From: Afifellaceae bacterium
Lineage (GTDB): Bacteria > Pseudomonadota > Alphaproteobacteria > Rhizobiales > Afifellaceae
Length of the DNA: 64,000 nt
Direction of reading: 5' to 3'
Assembly (NCBI GenBank): GCA_028281235.1
Contig: JANQKG010000010.1
Span: 1-64,000, forward strand
Made by a program: the position numbers and the translations under genes. The notes under the pieces were generated by a model. The model worked only from the letters and a program-made list of their open reading frames with translations, was not told the origin of the DNA and ran no database searches. Of the stretch, positions 9,378 through 18,011 are shown one piece after another; the first letter of the stretch is position 1; every line of letters begins with the position of its first letter.

Positions 9378-9418
9378 GCGCAGGCGGCGGAATGCCCTGA
9401 GCAGATCCGCCGCTGCGC
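9378..9418 (+). other. Stem-loop between dctP and dctQ
   Basis: GCGCAGGCGGCGGA (9378-9391) pairs with TCCGCCGCTGCGC (9406-9418) with a single bulged base. There is no T-tract. It is likely an mRNA 3'-end stabiliser for the binding-protein message rather than a full terminator, because the permease genes continue downstream. Confidence 0.55.
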
Positions 9419-9449
9419 GGCATGTTCGACGCAAACGGGATATCAGGCG

Positions 9450-10031
9450 ATGAATGTACCCGATCTGCACAGGACAGGCCACGGCCTGGTGCTGCGCTGG
9501 GTCTTCGCGTTCCCCCGCATGCTCTCCGATGCCGCGGCGGTGCTGGCGGCCGGCATCATTGTCTACATCGTCCTTCATTTCCTGTTGGAGATGGCGCTGC
9601 GGGCGCTTTTCTCCACATCCAGCTTCGCACTCTCCGAGATGGTGAGCTATGCGGTGGGCGCGGCGACATTCCTGGCGCTGGGGCACGCATTTCAACGGAA
9701 CGCGCTCGTGCGGGTGCAACTGGCAAGAACCGCGCTGGCGAAGCTGCCGCGCGCCAGATACCTGCTGGAGCTTGTCTGCCTCGGGCTGACGGCAGGCTGC
9801 GGTGCCTTCGTATCGTGGTTCCTGGCACAGAGCGTGCTGCGAAACTACGCCATGGGCGCAACGAGCTACTCGACCATTCAGATGCCGCTGTGGATCCCGG
9901 AAGCGGTGCTTCTGTTCGGGATTGTCGTGTTCACCCTCCAGGTCATCGCTATCTTGCTGGAGACGGTCTTGCTCGGCCCTTCGGCCTTGGAGGGGCCTCC
10001 AGGCACTGACACTGAGGCCCGGCGGGCCTAG
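9450..10031 (+). CDS. dctQ: TRAP transporter small permease (DctQ-like)
   Basis: This 193-residue protein has four hydrophobic segments and sits between dctP and dctM, which identifies it as the small TRAP permease. It is slightly longer than the other two DctQ proteins here, with extra N- and C-terminal hydrophilic residues. The start is chosen at ATG 9450, ahead of the first membrane segment. The gene ends 18 bases before dctM. Confidence 0.85.
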   Translation: MNVPDLHRTGHGLVLRWVFAFPRMLSDAAAVLAAGIIVYIVLHFLLEMALRALFSTSSFALSEMVSYAVGAATFLALGHAFQRNALVRVQLARTALAKLPRARYLLELVCLGLTAGCGAFVSWFLAQSVLRNYAMGATSYSTIQMPLWIPEAVLLFGIVVFTLQVIAILLETVLLGPSALEGPPGTDTEARRA

Positions 10032-10049
10032 CGGCGCGGCGGCTCGCCC

Positions 10050-11360
10050 ATGGACCAGACGCTCCTCGTAAGCCTCATTCTTGCTGCGCTGGTCTTCCTC
10101 TATCTCGGGATAGGGATGTGGCTGTTCACCGGCCTCATCATGGTCAGCATCACTGCACTTTATGTGCTGCTCGATTTCCCCGTCGATCGCATCGGTTTGG
10201 TGACAAAATCGATGCTGTGGCGCGGCTCCACCATATTTGAGGTCGCCACGGTGCCGATGTTCGTATGGATGGGCGAGATCATCTATCGGACGGATATATC
10301 CACGCGGCTGTTCCGCGGGCTTGGTCCGCTCGTCCGCCGCCTGCCCGGGCAGCTTCTCCACACCAGCGTACTCGGATGCACGCTGTTCGCTGCCGTGAGC
10401 GGCTCCAGCACGGCCACCGTCGCGACCGTTGGGCGCATCACGGCGCAGGAGTTGATCACGCGTGGCTACGAGAAGCAGAGCGTGCTCGGCTCGCTATGCG
10501 CAGCCGGCAGCATTGGAATTCTCATCCCCCCTTCAATCGTCATGATCGTTTACGGCGTGCTGGCAGAGGTCTCAATTGCTCGGCTATTCGCCGCCGGCTT
10601 CCTGCCGGGGCTGCTGCTTAGCGGTCTCTTCATCAGCTATTTGATGCTGCGCTCATTGATGCGGCCGGCCTCCGTGCCAGCGCCGGCAGACAACGACGAA
10701 AAGACCGATTGGGCGCGGGTGGTCCTGGACCTTGCCCCCATTGTGCTGCTCATCGCATGCGTGCTCGGCAGCATCTATGCCGGCATTGCCACGCCGGCGG
10801 AGTCAGCGGCGATCGGCGTTGTGTTGGCATTAGCCATTGCGTTGGTGTCGCGGCAGCTTTCTTGGCGACTGCTTGGCGACTCGCTCATGGGCGCGGTGCG
10901 CACCTCGTGCATGATCTGCTCCCTTGTCGCCACCGCGGCACTTCTATCAACGACGATGGGCTATCTGCATATCCCGCTCAACATCGCGTCGACCATTGCC
11001 GACATGGAGCTCACCCCGTTCCAGCTGCTGCTGCTTCTGGCGGTTTTCTATACGGTGCTGGGCATGTTCCTGGACGGCATCTCCATCACGGTGATGACGC
11101 TGCCGATCTCACTGCCGCTGGTCCAGGCAGCCGGTTACGATCCGATCTGGTTCGGCGTGTTCCTGATCGTGCTGATTGAGATGGCGCAGATCACCCCGCC
11201 GATCGGCTTCAACCTCTTCGTGCTGCAATCGATCAGCGCCGAATCCATCTGGTATATTGCGCGTGCGTCGCTCCCCTTCTTCCTCCTGATGATCGTGTCG
11301 CTCGTCATCCTGACTGTCATACCGAACATTGTGATGGTGCTGCCGAATCTGTTGTTCTGA
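10050..11360 (+). CDS. dctM: TRAP transporter large permease (DctM-like)
   Basis: This is the large membrane subunit of the second TRAP transporter, with 436 residues and hydrophobic segments along the entire length. Family features include GSSTATVATVG near residue 120, IPPS near residue 160 and TPPIGFNLFV near residue 388. It completes a unit of M24 peptidase, dctP, dctQ and dctM on one strand. No perfect terminator was seen after it, only a weak GC-rich pairing near 11363-11412. Confidence 0.92.
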   Translation: MDQTLLVSLILAALVFLYLGIGMWLFTGLIMVSITALYVLLDFPVDRIGLVTKSMLWRGSTIFEVATVPMFVWMGEIIYRTDISTRLFRGLGPLVRRLPGQLLHTSVLGCTLFAAVSGSSTATVATVGRITAQELITRGYEKQSVLGSLCAAGSIGILIPPSIVMIVYGVLAEVSIARLFAAGFLPGLLLSGLFISYLMLRSLMRPASVPAPADNDEKTDWARVVLDLAPIVLLIACVLGSIYAGIATPAESAAIGVVLALAIALVSRQLSWRLLGDSLMGAVRTSCMICSLVATAALLSTTMGYLHIPLNIASTIADMELTPFQLLLLLAVFYTVLGMFLDGISITVMTLPISLPLVQAAGYDPIWFGVFLIVLIEMAQITPPIGFNLFVLQSISAESIWYIARASLPFFLLMIVSLVILTVIPNIVMVLPNLLF

Positions 11361-11673
11361 CGGCGCCCGCGCTTATGGCCCTGGCGGACCGACGCGCCTT
11401 GGCGGGTGCGATCGTGTAACGCGGTAGTAATCGACCTTTCTTTGCGTTTGGCGTAGCCCAACACAGTTTGTCTGATCATCGGCGGCTAAGAGCCGACATG
11501 CTTGCAGGGGACATTCGCTGGCATACGGCCCTGCGGACAGATGACAACAACACCCCACACACCCAGTCGGTCGCTAGCAGCAGGACGGGAATGAAAAGAA
11601 ATGTTGCAAATCGCCTCAGGCTTCCAGTAGAGAAATGAGGGCTTCAACGCTTCCGGGAGTATGACATTTCTCC
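11361..11673 (+). promoter_or_regulatory. Leader of the LacI-type gene with an inverted repeat around the ribosome-binding site
   Basis: This 313-base gap has no convincing gene. Near its end, GAGAAATG (11630-11637) and CATTTCTC (11665-11672) form a perfect inverted repeat that brackets the GGGAG ribosome-binding site (11655-11659) and ends one base before the start codon. It could be an autoregulatory operator or an mRNA hairpin that limits translation. Confidence 0.4.
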
Positions 11674-12702
11674 ATGGGTCGACGAGCGACCATAGGAGAC
11701 CTCGCTCGTGCAGCAGGTGTTTCCGTTGCAACGGTCGACCGGGTGCTCAATGGGCGCCACAAGGTCAGGACGGAAACGGCGCATCGCGTCCTGGCGGCGG
11801 CTGAAGAGATTGGTTTTCACGCAACGGAATTGATCCGCCTTCAGATCGCCACAGGCCGGCCCACGCGGACCTTCGGATTCGTGCTTGAACGGGAGGCCTA
11901 CCAGTACTTCAACGACCTCGGCCGGGCGCTTGAGGATGCCGCGCGCGCCGCCCCTAATGTGAGGGCCAAGTCCATCATCGCCTATGCCACGGATCTTACG
12001 CCTCACGGAATAGTGGCGACTCTGCGAGAGCTGGCGCCGAATGTTGATGCAATCGGCATCCTCTCCATTGATGACCCAGTCATCAACCAAGCCATTCGTG
12101 ACCTGAAGAGACAGGGCAAGCCCACCTTTGCCATCCTGAGCGAGTTGTCGTCCCCAGATTGTGCTGGCTACGTGGGAATCGACAGTCGTAAGGCTGGCCG
12201 GTTCGCAGCGTGGACAATTGCTCGCACTGCCCGGAAACCGGGCGATGTCGCCATTATGGTCGCAAGCTATCGCTACATCGGCGATGAGCTGCGCGAGATC
12301 GGTTTCCGGTCGTATTTCCGAGAGTATGCGCCTGATTTTCGTGTTGTCGAGGCGGTCACGGATCTCCGCGACGCAAACCACGCGGCAGGAGCGACGCTCG
12401 ATCTTCTCGCTGACAATCCCAAGATGGTCGGCATAGCCGCCGCGCGCGGTAGCGAGGGCGTGATTGCAGCGTTGCGGAAGCAGGAAGAACGTCGCCCACT
12501 TACCGTCGTCGTGAATGAACTGACAGTGACGACCCGGGCGGCCCTCGTAGACAACGTTGCCACACTGGTCATCTCCACGCCCGTAGAGCGCATCGCACGA
12601 ACCGTTGTCGGTGCAATGTCCCGCGTCCTTGACGGTGAGACCGCGTCAACGCCCCAGCAGTTCGTTGTTCCCTTCGAAATCTTTGCCTCCGAGAACATCT
12701 AG
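11674..12702 (+). CDS. LacI-family transcriptional regulator
   Basis: This 342-residue regulator has an N-terminal helix-turn-helix (IGDLARAAGVSVATVDRVL, residues 6-24) followed by a periplasmic-binding-protein-like sensor domain (about 60-342). The recognition helix reads VATVDRVLNGR instead of the common VATVSRVLNG, a variant seen in a branch of the family. It lies between the second TRAP operon and the ABC operon that begins at 12987, all on the plus strand, and may control either. The effector is unknown. Confidence 0.85.
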   Translation: MGRRATIGDLARAAGVSVATVDRVLNGRHKVRTETAHRVLAAAEEIGFHATELIRLQIATGRPTRTFGFVLEREAYQYFNDLGRALEDAARAAPNVRAKSIIAYATDLTPHGIVATLRELAPNVDAIGILSIDDPVINQAIRDLKRQGKPTFAILSELSSPDCAGYVGIDSRKAGRFAAWTIARTARKPGDVAIMVASYRYIGDELREIGFRSYFREYAPDFRVVEAVTDLRDANHAAGATLDLLADNPKMVGIAAARGSEGVIAALRKQEERRPLTVVVNELTVTTRAALVDNVATLVISTPVERIARTVVGAMSRVLDGETASTPQQFVVPFEIFASENI

Positions 12703-12986
12703 CGACACCGATCCGGAGCCCGCCGCCATTGTGCCAACTGCCTATGGCAAGTTCCAGCATTCTATCACGAATGCAATAAAATAGCGCACGTGATCAGACC
12801 TAGTTTGACGCTATATGGCCTCCTGTGCCAACTCACGTGACGTGGTTAACGCAGCGCAAGAAGAAGACTTGGGCGGTTTCGCCGGCCCTGCCGACACGTT
12901 GTTGAGCCCGCTACGCGGCGCCGCAAGCAAGGCACCGCGCTCTGATGTCCTGGACATGAAGCCACGTCGATGAAGGGAGGACTGAC
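12703..12986 (+). promoter_or_regulatory. Intergenic region ahead of the CUT1-type ABC operon
   Basis: This 284-base gap has no gene. An imperfect hairpin, AACTGCC-TAT-GGCAAGTT, at 12736-12753 may end the lacI transcript. Two direct copies of CACGTGA occur at 12787-12793 and 12834-12840 in the presumed promoter area of the ABC operon. GGGAGG at 12975-12980 is the ribosome-binding site for the binding-protein gene. The role of the CACGTGA copies is a guess. Confidence 0.3.
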
Positions 12987-14309
12987 ATGACTAGCAAGTA
13001 CATCTCGCGACGCGAATTCACCAAGTTCGCGTTCGCTGGAGCGGCATTAGCTGGCGGTTCGGGGCTGGGTCACGTCGCATCTGCTGTTGCTCAAGACAGA
13101 GCGTTTGAAGGTCAGGCCATTACGCACTGGTCTTTCCTCAGCCCCGAAGGCACCTCGCTCCGCGAGCAGGCCATCAACGAGATTGAGGAACGGTTCAAGG
13201 CTCGCACCGGAATCGAAGTGAACTATGAGATCTTCCCATGGTCCGAACTGCGGACCCGTATAATCGCCGCGGTCCAGGCCGGAAATGCCCCGGACAGCAC
13301 GCGTGTCGATTTCAGCGCCCTGCAGACTGTTCTCCGTGGCGAAGCGTTGACGAGCCTCGACTCATATATCGACCAGACCTTCTCAGATAACGAGAAGGAG
13401 GACTTCGTTGTTGATTTCAGCTCCGGCTTGATGATCGATGACCACAAATGGGCAATGCTGCTCGAGACCATTCCCCAAGGCTTTTATGTCAGAAAGGACT
13501 GGCTCGACGAGCTTGGGATGCCTTTCCCTAAGACCTGGGACGAGGTGGTTGAAGTGGCCAAAGCCATGACCGGCAATGGGCGCTGGGGGTATATGTTCTT
13601 TGCCTCAAAGGCAATGCTCATCCAGATGAACTATATGCAGCCGCATATCCGTGGGCGAGGTGGTCTCATTTTGGATGAGGCCGGCAGAGCTGCTTTCAAT
13701 AACGACGCCACCGCCGATGCCTTCCAGTTCTTCTCGGACTGCGTGCACAAGCATAAGATCACCCCTCCAGACGTAATCAGCATGAGCTACGAGGATCAGT
13801 CTGACGCTTTCCGGGCCGGCAGGGTCGGCATGTTCATAGAGGGCTCCCATCGTTATCGTGACAATCTACGGGCTGTCGGGGCGGAGAACGTCCAGGTCGT
13901 GGAGATTCCATCCAATGACCCGAACCGCCCCTCTCCGACCAACGTCGCGGGCTGGGGTATTGGGATTCCGCATGGTGCTGCAAATCCGGACGTCGCCTGG
14001 GAGCACATCAAGCACTTCATCAGTCCCGAAGCCCAGGAGATCAACGCCCGGATCGCTGGCTCGATACCCTCGCGACGCAGCGTGGCGGAGTCGGATTACT
14101 TCCAGACCGAGGAAGCAGCCTATATGCGTTGGTGGCTGAACTACGTGGCCGAGAACAGCGAGCCTCAGTTCAATGTACCGACGTTCAGTCAGTTGAATGA
14201 GATACTCACAAACGCCTTGCACCATGTGCTTCTCGACTCGTCCGCCAACATCGGACGCATCCTCGCCGATGCAGCAGATGAGTACGACCGGGTCGTAGAC
14301 GCGGCTTAA
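12987..14309 (+). CDS. ABC transporter family 1 extracellular solute-binding protein, Tat-exported
   Basis: This 440-residue protein resembles the sugar-binding proteins of CUT1 ABC importers. The N-terminus carries a twin-arginine signal (SRREFTKFAF, hydrophobic segment, then a cleavage region near AVAQD at residue 36), so it is probably exported folded by the Tat system. The mature protein has family-1 features such as the PDSTRVDFSAL region and the WDEVVEVAKAM helix. GGGAGG six bases before the ATG sets the start. It precedes two permease genes. The ligand is likely a carbohydrate or polyol by family, not shown by sequence. Confidence 0.9.
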   Translation: MTSKYISRREFTKFAFAGAALAGGSGLGHVASAVAQDRAFEGQAITHWSFLSPEGTSLREQAINEIEERFKARTGIEVNYEIFPWSELRTRIIAAVQAGNAPDSTRVDFSALQTVLRGEALTSLDSYIDQTFSDNEKEDFVVDFSSGLMIDDHKWAMLLETIPQGFYVRKDWLDELGMPFPKTWDEVVEVAKAMTGNGRWGYMFFASKAMLIQMNYMQPHIRGRGGLILDEAGRAAFNNDATADAFQFFSDCVHKHKITPPDVISMSYEDQSDAFRAGRVGMFIEGSHRYRDNLRAVGAENVQVVEIPSNDPNRPSPTNVAGWGIGIPHGAANPDVAWEHIKHFISPEAQEINARIAGSIPSRRSVAESDYFQTEEAAYMRWWLNYVAENSEPQFNVPTFSQLNEILTNALHHVLLDSSANIGRILADAADEYDRVVDAA

Positions 14310-14335
14310 GCGGCTCCTCTTCGGGTGCGATGAGG

Positions 14336-14363
14336 TCGACAGCCGGTCTTCGGCGGCTGTCGA
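14336..14363 (+). other. Stem-loop between binding-protein and permease genes
   Basis: TCGACAGCCG (14336-14345) and CGGCTGTCGA (14354-14363) form a perfect 10-bp stem with an 8-base loop. It lies just after the binding-protein gene and 9 bases before the first permease start, a position suited to differential expression of the binding protein. Confidence 0.6.
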
Positions 14364-14372
14364 TCGTTCCGA

Positions 14373-15317
14373 ATGAATACAGCTTCAAAGAAGAGAGCTT
14401 GGCCGTTGGCGGTGTTCGGCAATACTCTTTCAGGCCGAGCGAAGCCGGCTGAGACCCGGCACGTCGATTGGTTCCCATATGCCTTGATGGCGCCTGGTCT
14501 GGTGCTGGTCCTATTTGCCACGCTCTATCCCGTCCTGTTTGCAGTTAACTACAGCCTATTCAAGACACAGATCTTTCAGCAGCAGGAGTTCGTCGGGTTC
14601 GAAAATTACTCCCGTCTACTTTCCGATCCGCGTTTCGTTGAGAACGCCATCAATTCATTCATCTTCGTATTTGCGGGCGTTGGACTGACCTGGCTCTTCG
14701 GGCTCAGCCTGGCACTCTTCCTCCGATCTCAGACGTGGGGCAATGCGGTCCTTAAGTCGATTATTCTGATTCCTTGGGTCACCAACCAGGTCGTCCTTGC
14801 CCTCATGTGGAAATGGCTGCTCAGCGGCGACTTCAGCCCATTGGGCCACATTCTCCAGCGGCTCGATTTTCCCCCCTTCAATCCGCTGATCAGCCTGACG
14901 CAGGCGCTGCCCACTCTCACCATCATCAACGCATGGCGCGCGGCCGGTTTTGCACTGCTGCTAATGCTGGCCGGTCTCGCCGCCATCCCCGGAGAGTTGG
15001 ACGAGGCGGCGGCGGTGGATGGCGCGTCGCGTTTTCAGCAAATCCGCTATATTATCGTCCCGCTGCTTCGTCCGATTTCCATGGTATGCATGGTCACCCT
15101 GACGATCAGTTTCTTCAATATAGTGGTCCTGCCACTTGATCTTACTGGTGGCGGGCCGCTGCACAGTACAGAACTAATTAGTATTAGATTGTACCGAGAA
15201 GGTTTTCAGAACTACAATATCGCACTAGCGTCAACGGTCACCGTTTTTCTAGTTGTCCTCGATCTGATACTGGCCTGGATATACTTTAAGCTTATCCGCT
15301 CAAGGGCGTTCGACTGA
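14373..15317 (+). CDS. ABC sugar permease (MalF/UgpA-type)
   Basis: This is an inner-membrane subunit of a CUT1-type importer, 314 residues with six predicted membrane segments. The EAA loop that contacts the ATPase is present as DEAAAVDGASRFQQIRYIIVP near residue 210. Its stop overlaps the next start by one base (TGATG). No ATPase gene lies in this operon, so the transporter must use a shared MsmK/UgpC-type ATPase encoded elsewhere. Confidence 0.92.
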   Translation: MNTASKKRAWPLAVFGNTLSGRAKPAETRHVDWFPYALMAPGLVLVLFATLYPVLFAVNYSLFKTQIFQQQEFVGFENYSRLLSDPRFVENAINSFIFVFAGVGLTWLFGLSLALFLRSQTWGNAVLKSIILIPWVTNQVVLALMWKWLLSGDFSPLGHILQRLDFPPFNPLISLTQALPTLTIINAWRAAGFALLLMLAGLAAIPGELDEAAAVDGASRFQQIRYIIVPLLRPISMVCMVTLTISFFNIVVLPLDLTGGGPLHSTELISIRLYREGFQNYNIALASTVTVFLVVLDLILAWIYFKLIRSRAFD

Positions 15318-16180
15318 TGTTCGCGTACGCTGGAGCCGCGGCTGAGCGAATGGCGCTGGCAAGCTGGCGAAGACCGGCCCGATTGTTGGCGATGATGGTC
15401 GTCGGCTTCATCATTCTGACGCCTTTCCTATGGTCGCTCAGCACGTCCTTGAAAGAGCCGGCGGACGTTCTCGCGATGCCCCCGACGTTCATCCCGTCGC
15501 CCTTCACCCTCGAGAACTACATCGGCGTGCTGCGGAGTGGGTTTGGGCGCTACTTGCTCAACAGCACTGTCGTAGCCTTGTCGAGTGTCGCCGTGGTCCT
15601 ACTGGTTGCCGTTCACGCGGGATATGCCGTCGCCCGATACGAGTTCCTTGGGAAAACGGCGATGCTGTTCCTAATACTTTCCGGAATGGCAATGGGTGAG
15701 CTATCAACTGTCCTCCCGTTGTATTTCTTCGGCAATCAGCTCGGTATACTAGATACATATTTAATTCTTGTGATTGCGAATAGCGCTTTCATTTCTCCTT
15801 TGGCCATTTGGTTCCTGCAAGGATACTTTCGTGCAATTCCGGTACAATTGGACGAGGCGGCGATGCTTGACGGGGCGACTCGGCTTGGTGCGCTGTATCG
15901 CATCGTGCTGCCTTCGGCAAAGCCCGGTCTCATCACCGTCAGCCTGATTGCTTTCGTCAACTCGTGGAACGAGGTGATCTTGGCGCTTGTGCTGACATCA
16001 TCAAGCACAATGCGAACGGCGCCGGTGGGCCTGCACTTCTTTCTGACGGACTACGGGGTGCAGTGGGGGAGTCTGACGGCGGCCGGGATCCTGTCGACTC
16101 TGCCGGTCCTTGTTTTGTTTCTTCTGCTGCAGCGGCACTTCGTGCGGGGACTGACGGCGGGCGCCACGACAGGGCTGTGA
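15317..16180 (+). CDS. ABC sugar permease (MalG/UgpE-type)
   Basis: This is the second inner-membrane subunit of the same importer, 287 residues with six predicted membrane segments and the EAA loop DEAAMLDGATRLGALYRIVLP near residue 177. It is translationally coupled to the first permease by a one-base overlap. It forms a heterodimer with it by analogy to MalF-MalG. Confidence 0.92.
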   Translation: MFAYAGAAAERMALASWRRPARLLAMMVVGFIILTPFLWSLSTSLKEPADVLAMPPTFIPSPFTLENYIGVLRSGFGRYLLNSTVVALSSVAVVLLVAVHAGYAVARYEFLGKTAMLFLILSGMAMGELSTVLPLYFFGNQLGILDTYLILVIANSAFISPLAIWFLQGYFRAIPVQLDEAAMLDGATRLGALYRIVLPSAKPGLITVSLIAFVNSWNEVILALVLTSSSTMRTAPVGLHFFLTDYGVQWGSLTAAGILSTLPVLVLFLLLQRHFVRGLTAGATTGL

Positions 16181-16276
16181 GACACGGTTGAGTCGGACTT
16201 TGATCCGACCGCAGCTCCGTGCGCGGGGAGCTTCGGATGCAGGTCGCGAACGACGAGAGAGGAGTGGAAAGAAGCC

Positions 16277-17707
16277 ATGAAACTACGCGAGGAGTACGAT
16301 GTTGTGGTGGTGGGCGCCGGTACAGCCGGCGCGATTGCGGCAATCGCGGCAGCCAGGACCGGAGCGAAAACGCTGGTCGTTGAGCAATACGCCAGCATCG
16401 GAGGAGTATTGACGCTAGGCCAGTCATTGCTGGGGACCTCAGACGCAGAGGGTTACATGGCTCTCGGAGGAATCGGTGGTGAGCTGTTCGACCGGCTGGT
16501 TCCGCTGGATGGGGGAACCAGGACGAGCATCGATCCCTTGATGGGTTCAGTCGCCGGGCAGGATCCCGAGATGACGAAGCTGGTGCTGCTTGAAATGGCA
16601 GAGGAGGCGGGAGTCCAGTTCCTGCTTCATTCCTTCATGGCAGAAGTCTTGACCGACGGACAGAAGGTCGGGGGCGTGATGGTGGCCAACAAGGCAGGCC
16701 TTGAGGTCATAGCGGCAAAGACCTTTGTCGACTGCTCAGGCGATGCCGACGTGACCGCCCGAGCTGGTGGCCAATTTGTGTTTGGCCGAGAGCAAGACGG
16801 AGTTACACAGCCGGTTACCAACATCTTTCGGCTTGGTGGCGTCGATGTCACCAAACTCCTGGATTATCTCGAGGAACATCCGGAGGATCTGACTCAGCCG
16901 GAAGGCTTTTCGGGACAGATTCACAGTGTCGACTACCTCCGCAAGACGCCGGGAGCGACCATTGTCGGGTTGGAGGGCCTCATAGGCAAAGCACGTGCAG
17001 CGGGGGACTGGACGATCCCCCGCGACGCGTTCGGAATCTTCACCCTGCCGGGCAGAGGAGAGGTCGGGATCAACGTCACGCGAATCCACGGCATCGACGG
17101 AACCAATCCCGACGACATTTCGCGCGCGGAGATCGAGGCGCAGAAGCAGACCGTGCAGGCGGTGCGATTCCTGCGCAAATACGTTCCCGGATTCGAGAAT
17201 GCACGGCTGATTTCGACGCCATATCAGATCGGCGTACGGGAGACGCGACACATCAAGGGGAGCTACGTGCTGACCGCCGATGACGTGATGTCAGGTGCTG
17301 ACTTCGAGGACCAGATCGGCCGTGGCGCCTATCCGCTGGACATTCACGACACAAAGCCTGGCGCGGCGGTCGCCAATCGGGTGGTAAAGGGGGGAGGCAT
17401 CACGCTCTGGAAGATCGAGAGGTCCTACGGCATTCCCTCAAGGTGCCTGGTTCCGTTGGGCGTGGAGAACGTAACCGTGGGCGGACGCTCAATCTCGGCA
17501 ACCCATGAGGCGGCGGGATCTATCCGCGGCCAGGCCGTGTGCATGGTGACAGGTCATGCTGCCGGCACGCTCGCAGCACTCTCTGCCAAGCAAGGTGGCT
17601 CGCCCGCGGCTGTTCCTGTCGACGAACTGCAGGCGGAACTGCAAGCGCAGGGCGCGATTCTCCAGCGCGACCCGGCGCGGAGGGTGGCAACGGCGGCCTG
17701 CTCCTGA
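16277..17707 (+). CDS. FAD-dependent oxidoreductase (FAD_oxidored type)
   Basis: This 476-residue protein starts with a dinucleotide-binding fold (VVVVGAGTAGAIAAIAAAR, residues 11-29, ending in the acidic VEQ near 38) and a C-terminal FAD-binding region with GRSISATHEA near residue 400. It resembles the family of FAD oxidoreductases found beside sugar and aromatic catabolic genes. GAGAGGAG at 16256-16263 is about 13 bases from the ATG. It lies 96 bases after the CUT1 permease and is probably part of the same unit, oxidising the imported substrate or a derivative. The substrate is unknown. Confidence 0.83.
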   Translation: MKLREEYDVVVVGAGTAGAIAAIAAARTGAKTLVVEQYASIGGVLTLGQSLLGTSDAEGYMALGGIGGELFDRLVPLDGGTRTSIDPLMGSVAGQDPEMTKLVLLEMAEEAGVQFLLHSFMAEVLTDGQKVGGVMVANKAGLEVIAAKTFVDCSGDADVTARAGGQFVFGREQDGVTQPVTNIFRLGGVDVTKLLDYLEEHPEDLTQPEGFSGQIHSVDYLRKTPGATIVGLEGLIGKARAAGDWTIPRDAFGIFTLPGRGEVGINVTRIHGIDGTNPDDISRAEIEAQKQTVQAVRFLRKYVPGFENARLISTPYQIGVRETRHIKGSYVLTADDVMSGADFEDQIGRGAYPLDIHDTKPGAAVANRVVKGGGITLWKIERSYGIPSRCLVPLGVENVTVGGRSISATHEAAGSIRGQAVCMVTGHAAGTLAALSAKQGGSPAAVPVDELQAELQAQGAILQRDPARRVATAACS

Positions 17708-18011
17708 CGGACGACGTGTTGAGCCGACCTTCACCACCGAGCGACGGGGGCATGTTGCCCCGTGGAGGCGGGCGCTCGCACCGCTTCAGGCTACTAGGCC
17801 GTTGCTCGGCGAGTCGCCCGAGTTCAGGTGTCCTTGCAGCGGGGAACCATGTCGTTGATAACTTTGTCCTGCCGTCGCGCCTGATCGTCGGCGTTTCTGC
17901 ATGTGAGGGAAGCACAATTATCGTGACGCGGCGATAATGCCTGGATGGTGGGTTGCAGCCGACTTGCGAGGGCCCCGGAGGGAGCCCTCGACCGGCTTGA
18001 AGGCGATTTAT
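17708..18011. other. Gap between convergent operons with several hairpins
   Basis: No gene is supported in these 304 bases. Three inverted repeats are visible: 17745-17762 (GGGGC/GCCCC arms), ATTATCG-N8-CGATAAT at 17917-17938, and CGAGGGC (17967-17973) with GCCCTCG (17984-17990). They lie between a plus-strand operon and a minus-strand operon that converge, so they probably serve as transcription ends. None has a clear T-tract. Confidence 0.45.

Noticed and set aside
12787-12840. CACGTGA direct repeats as confirmed operators
   Set aside because: Only two short copies, no dyad arrangement with spacing typical for LacI proteins; kept as a note in the intergenic entry only.
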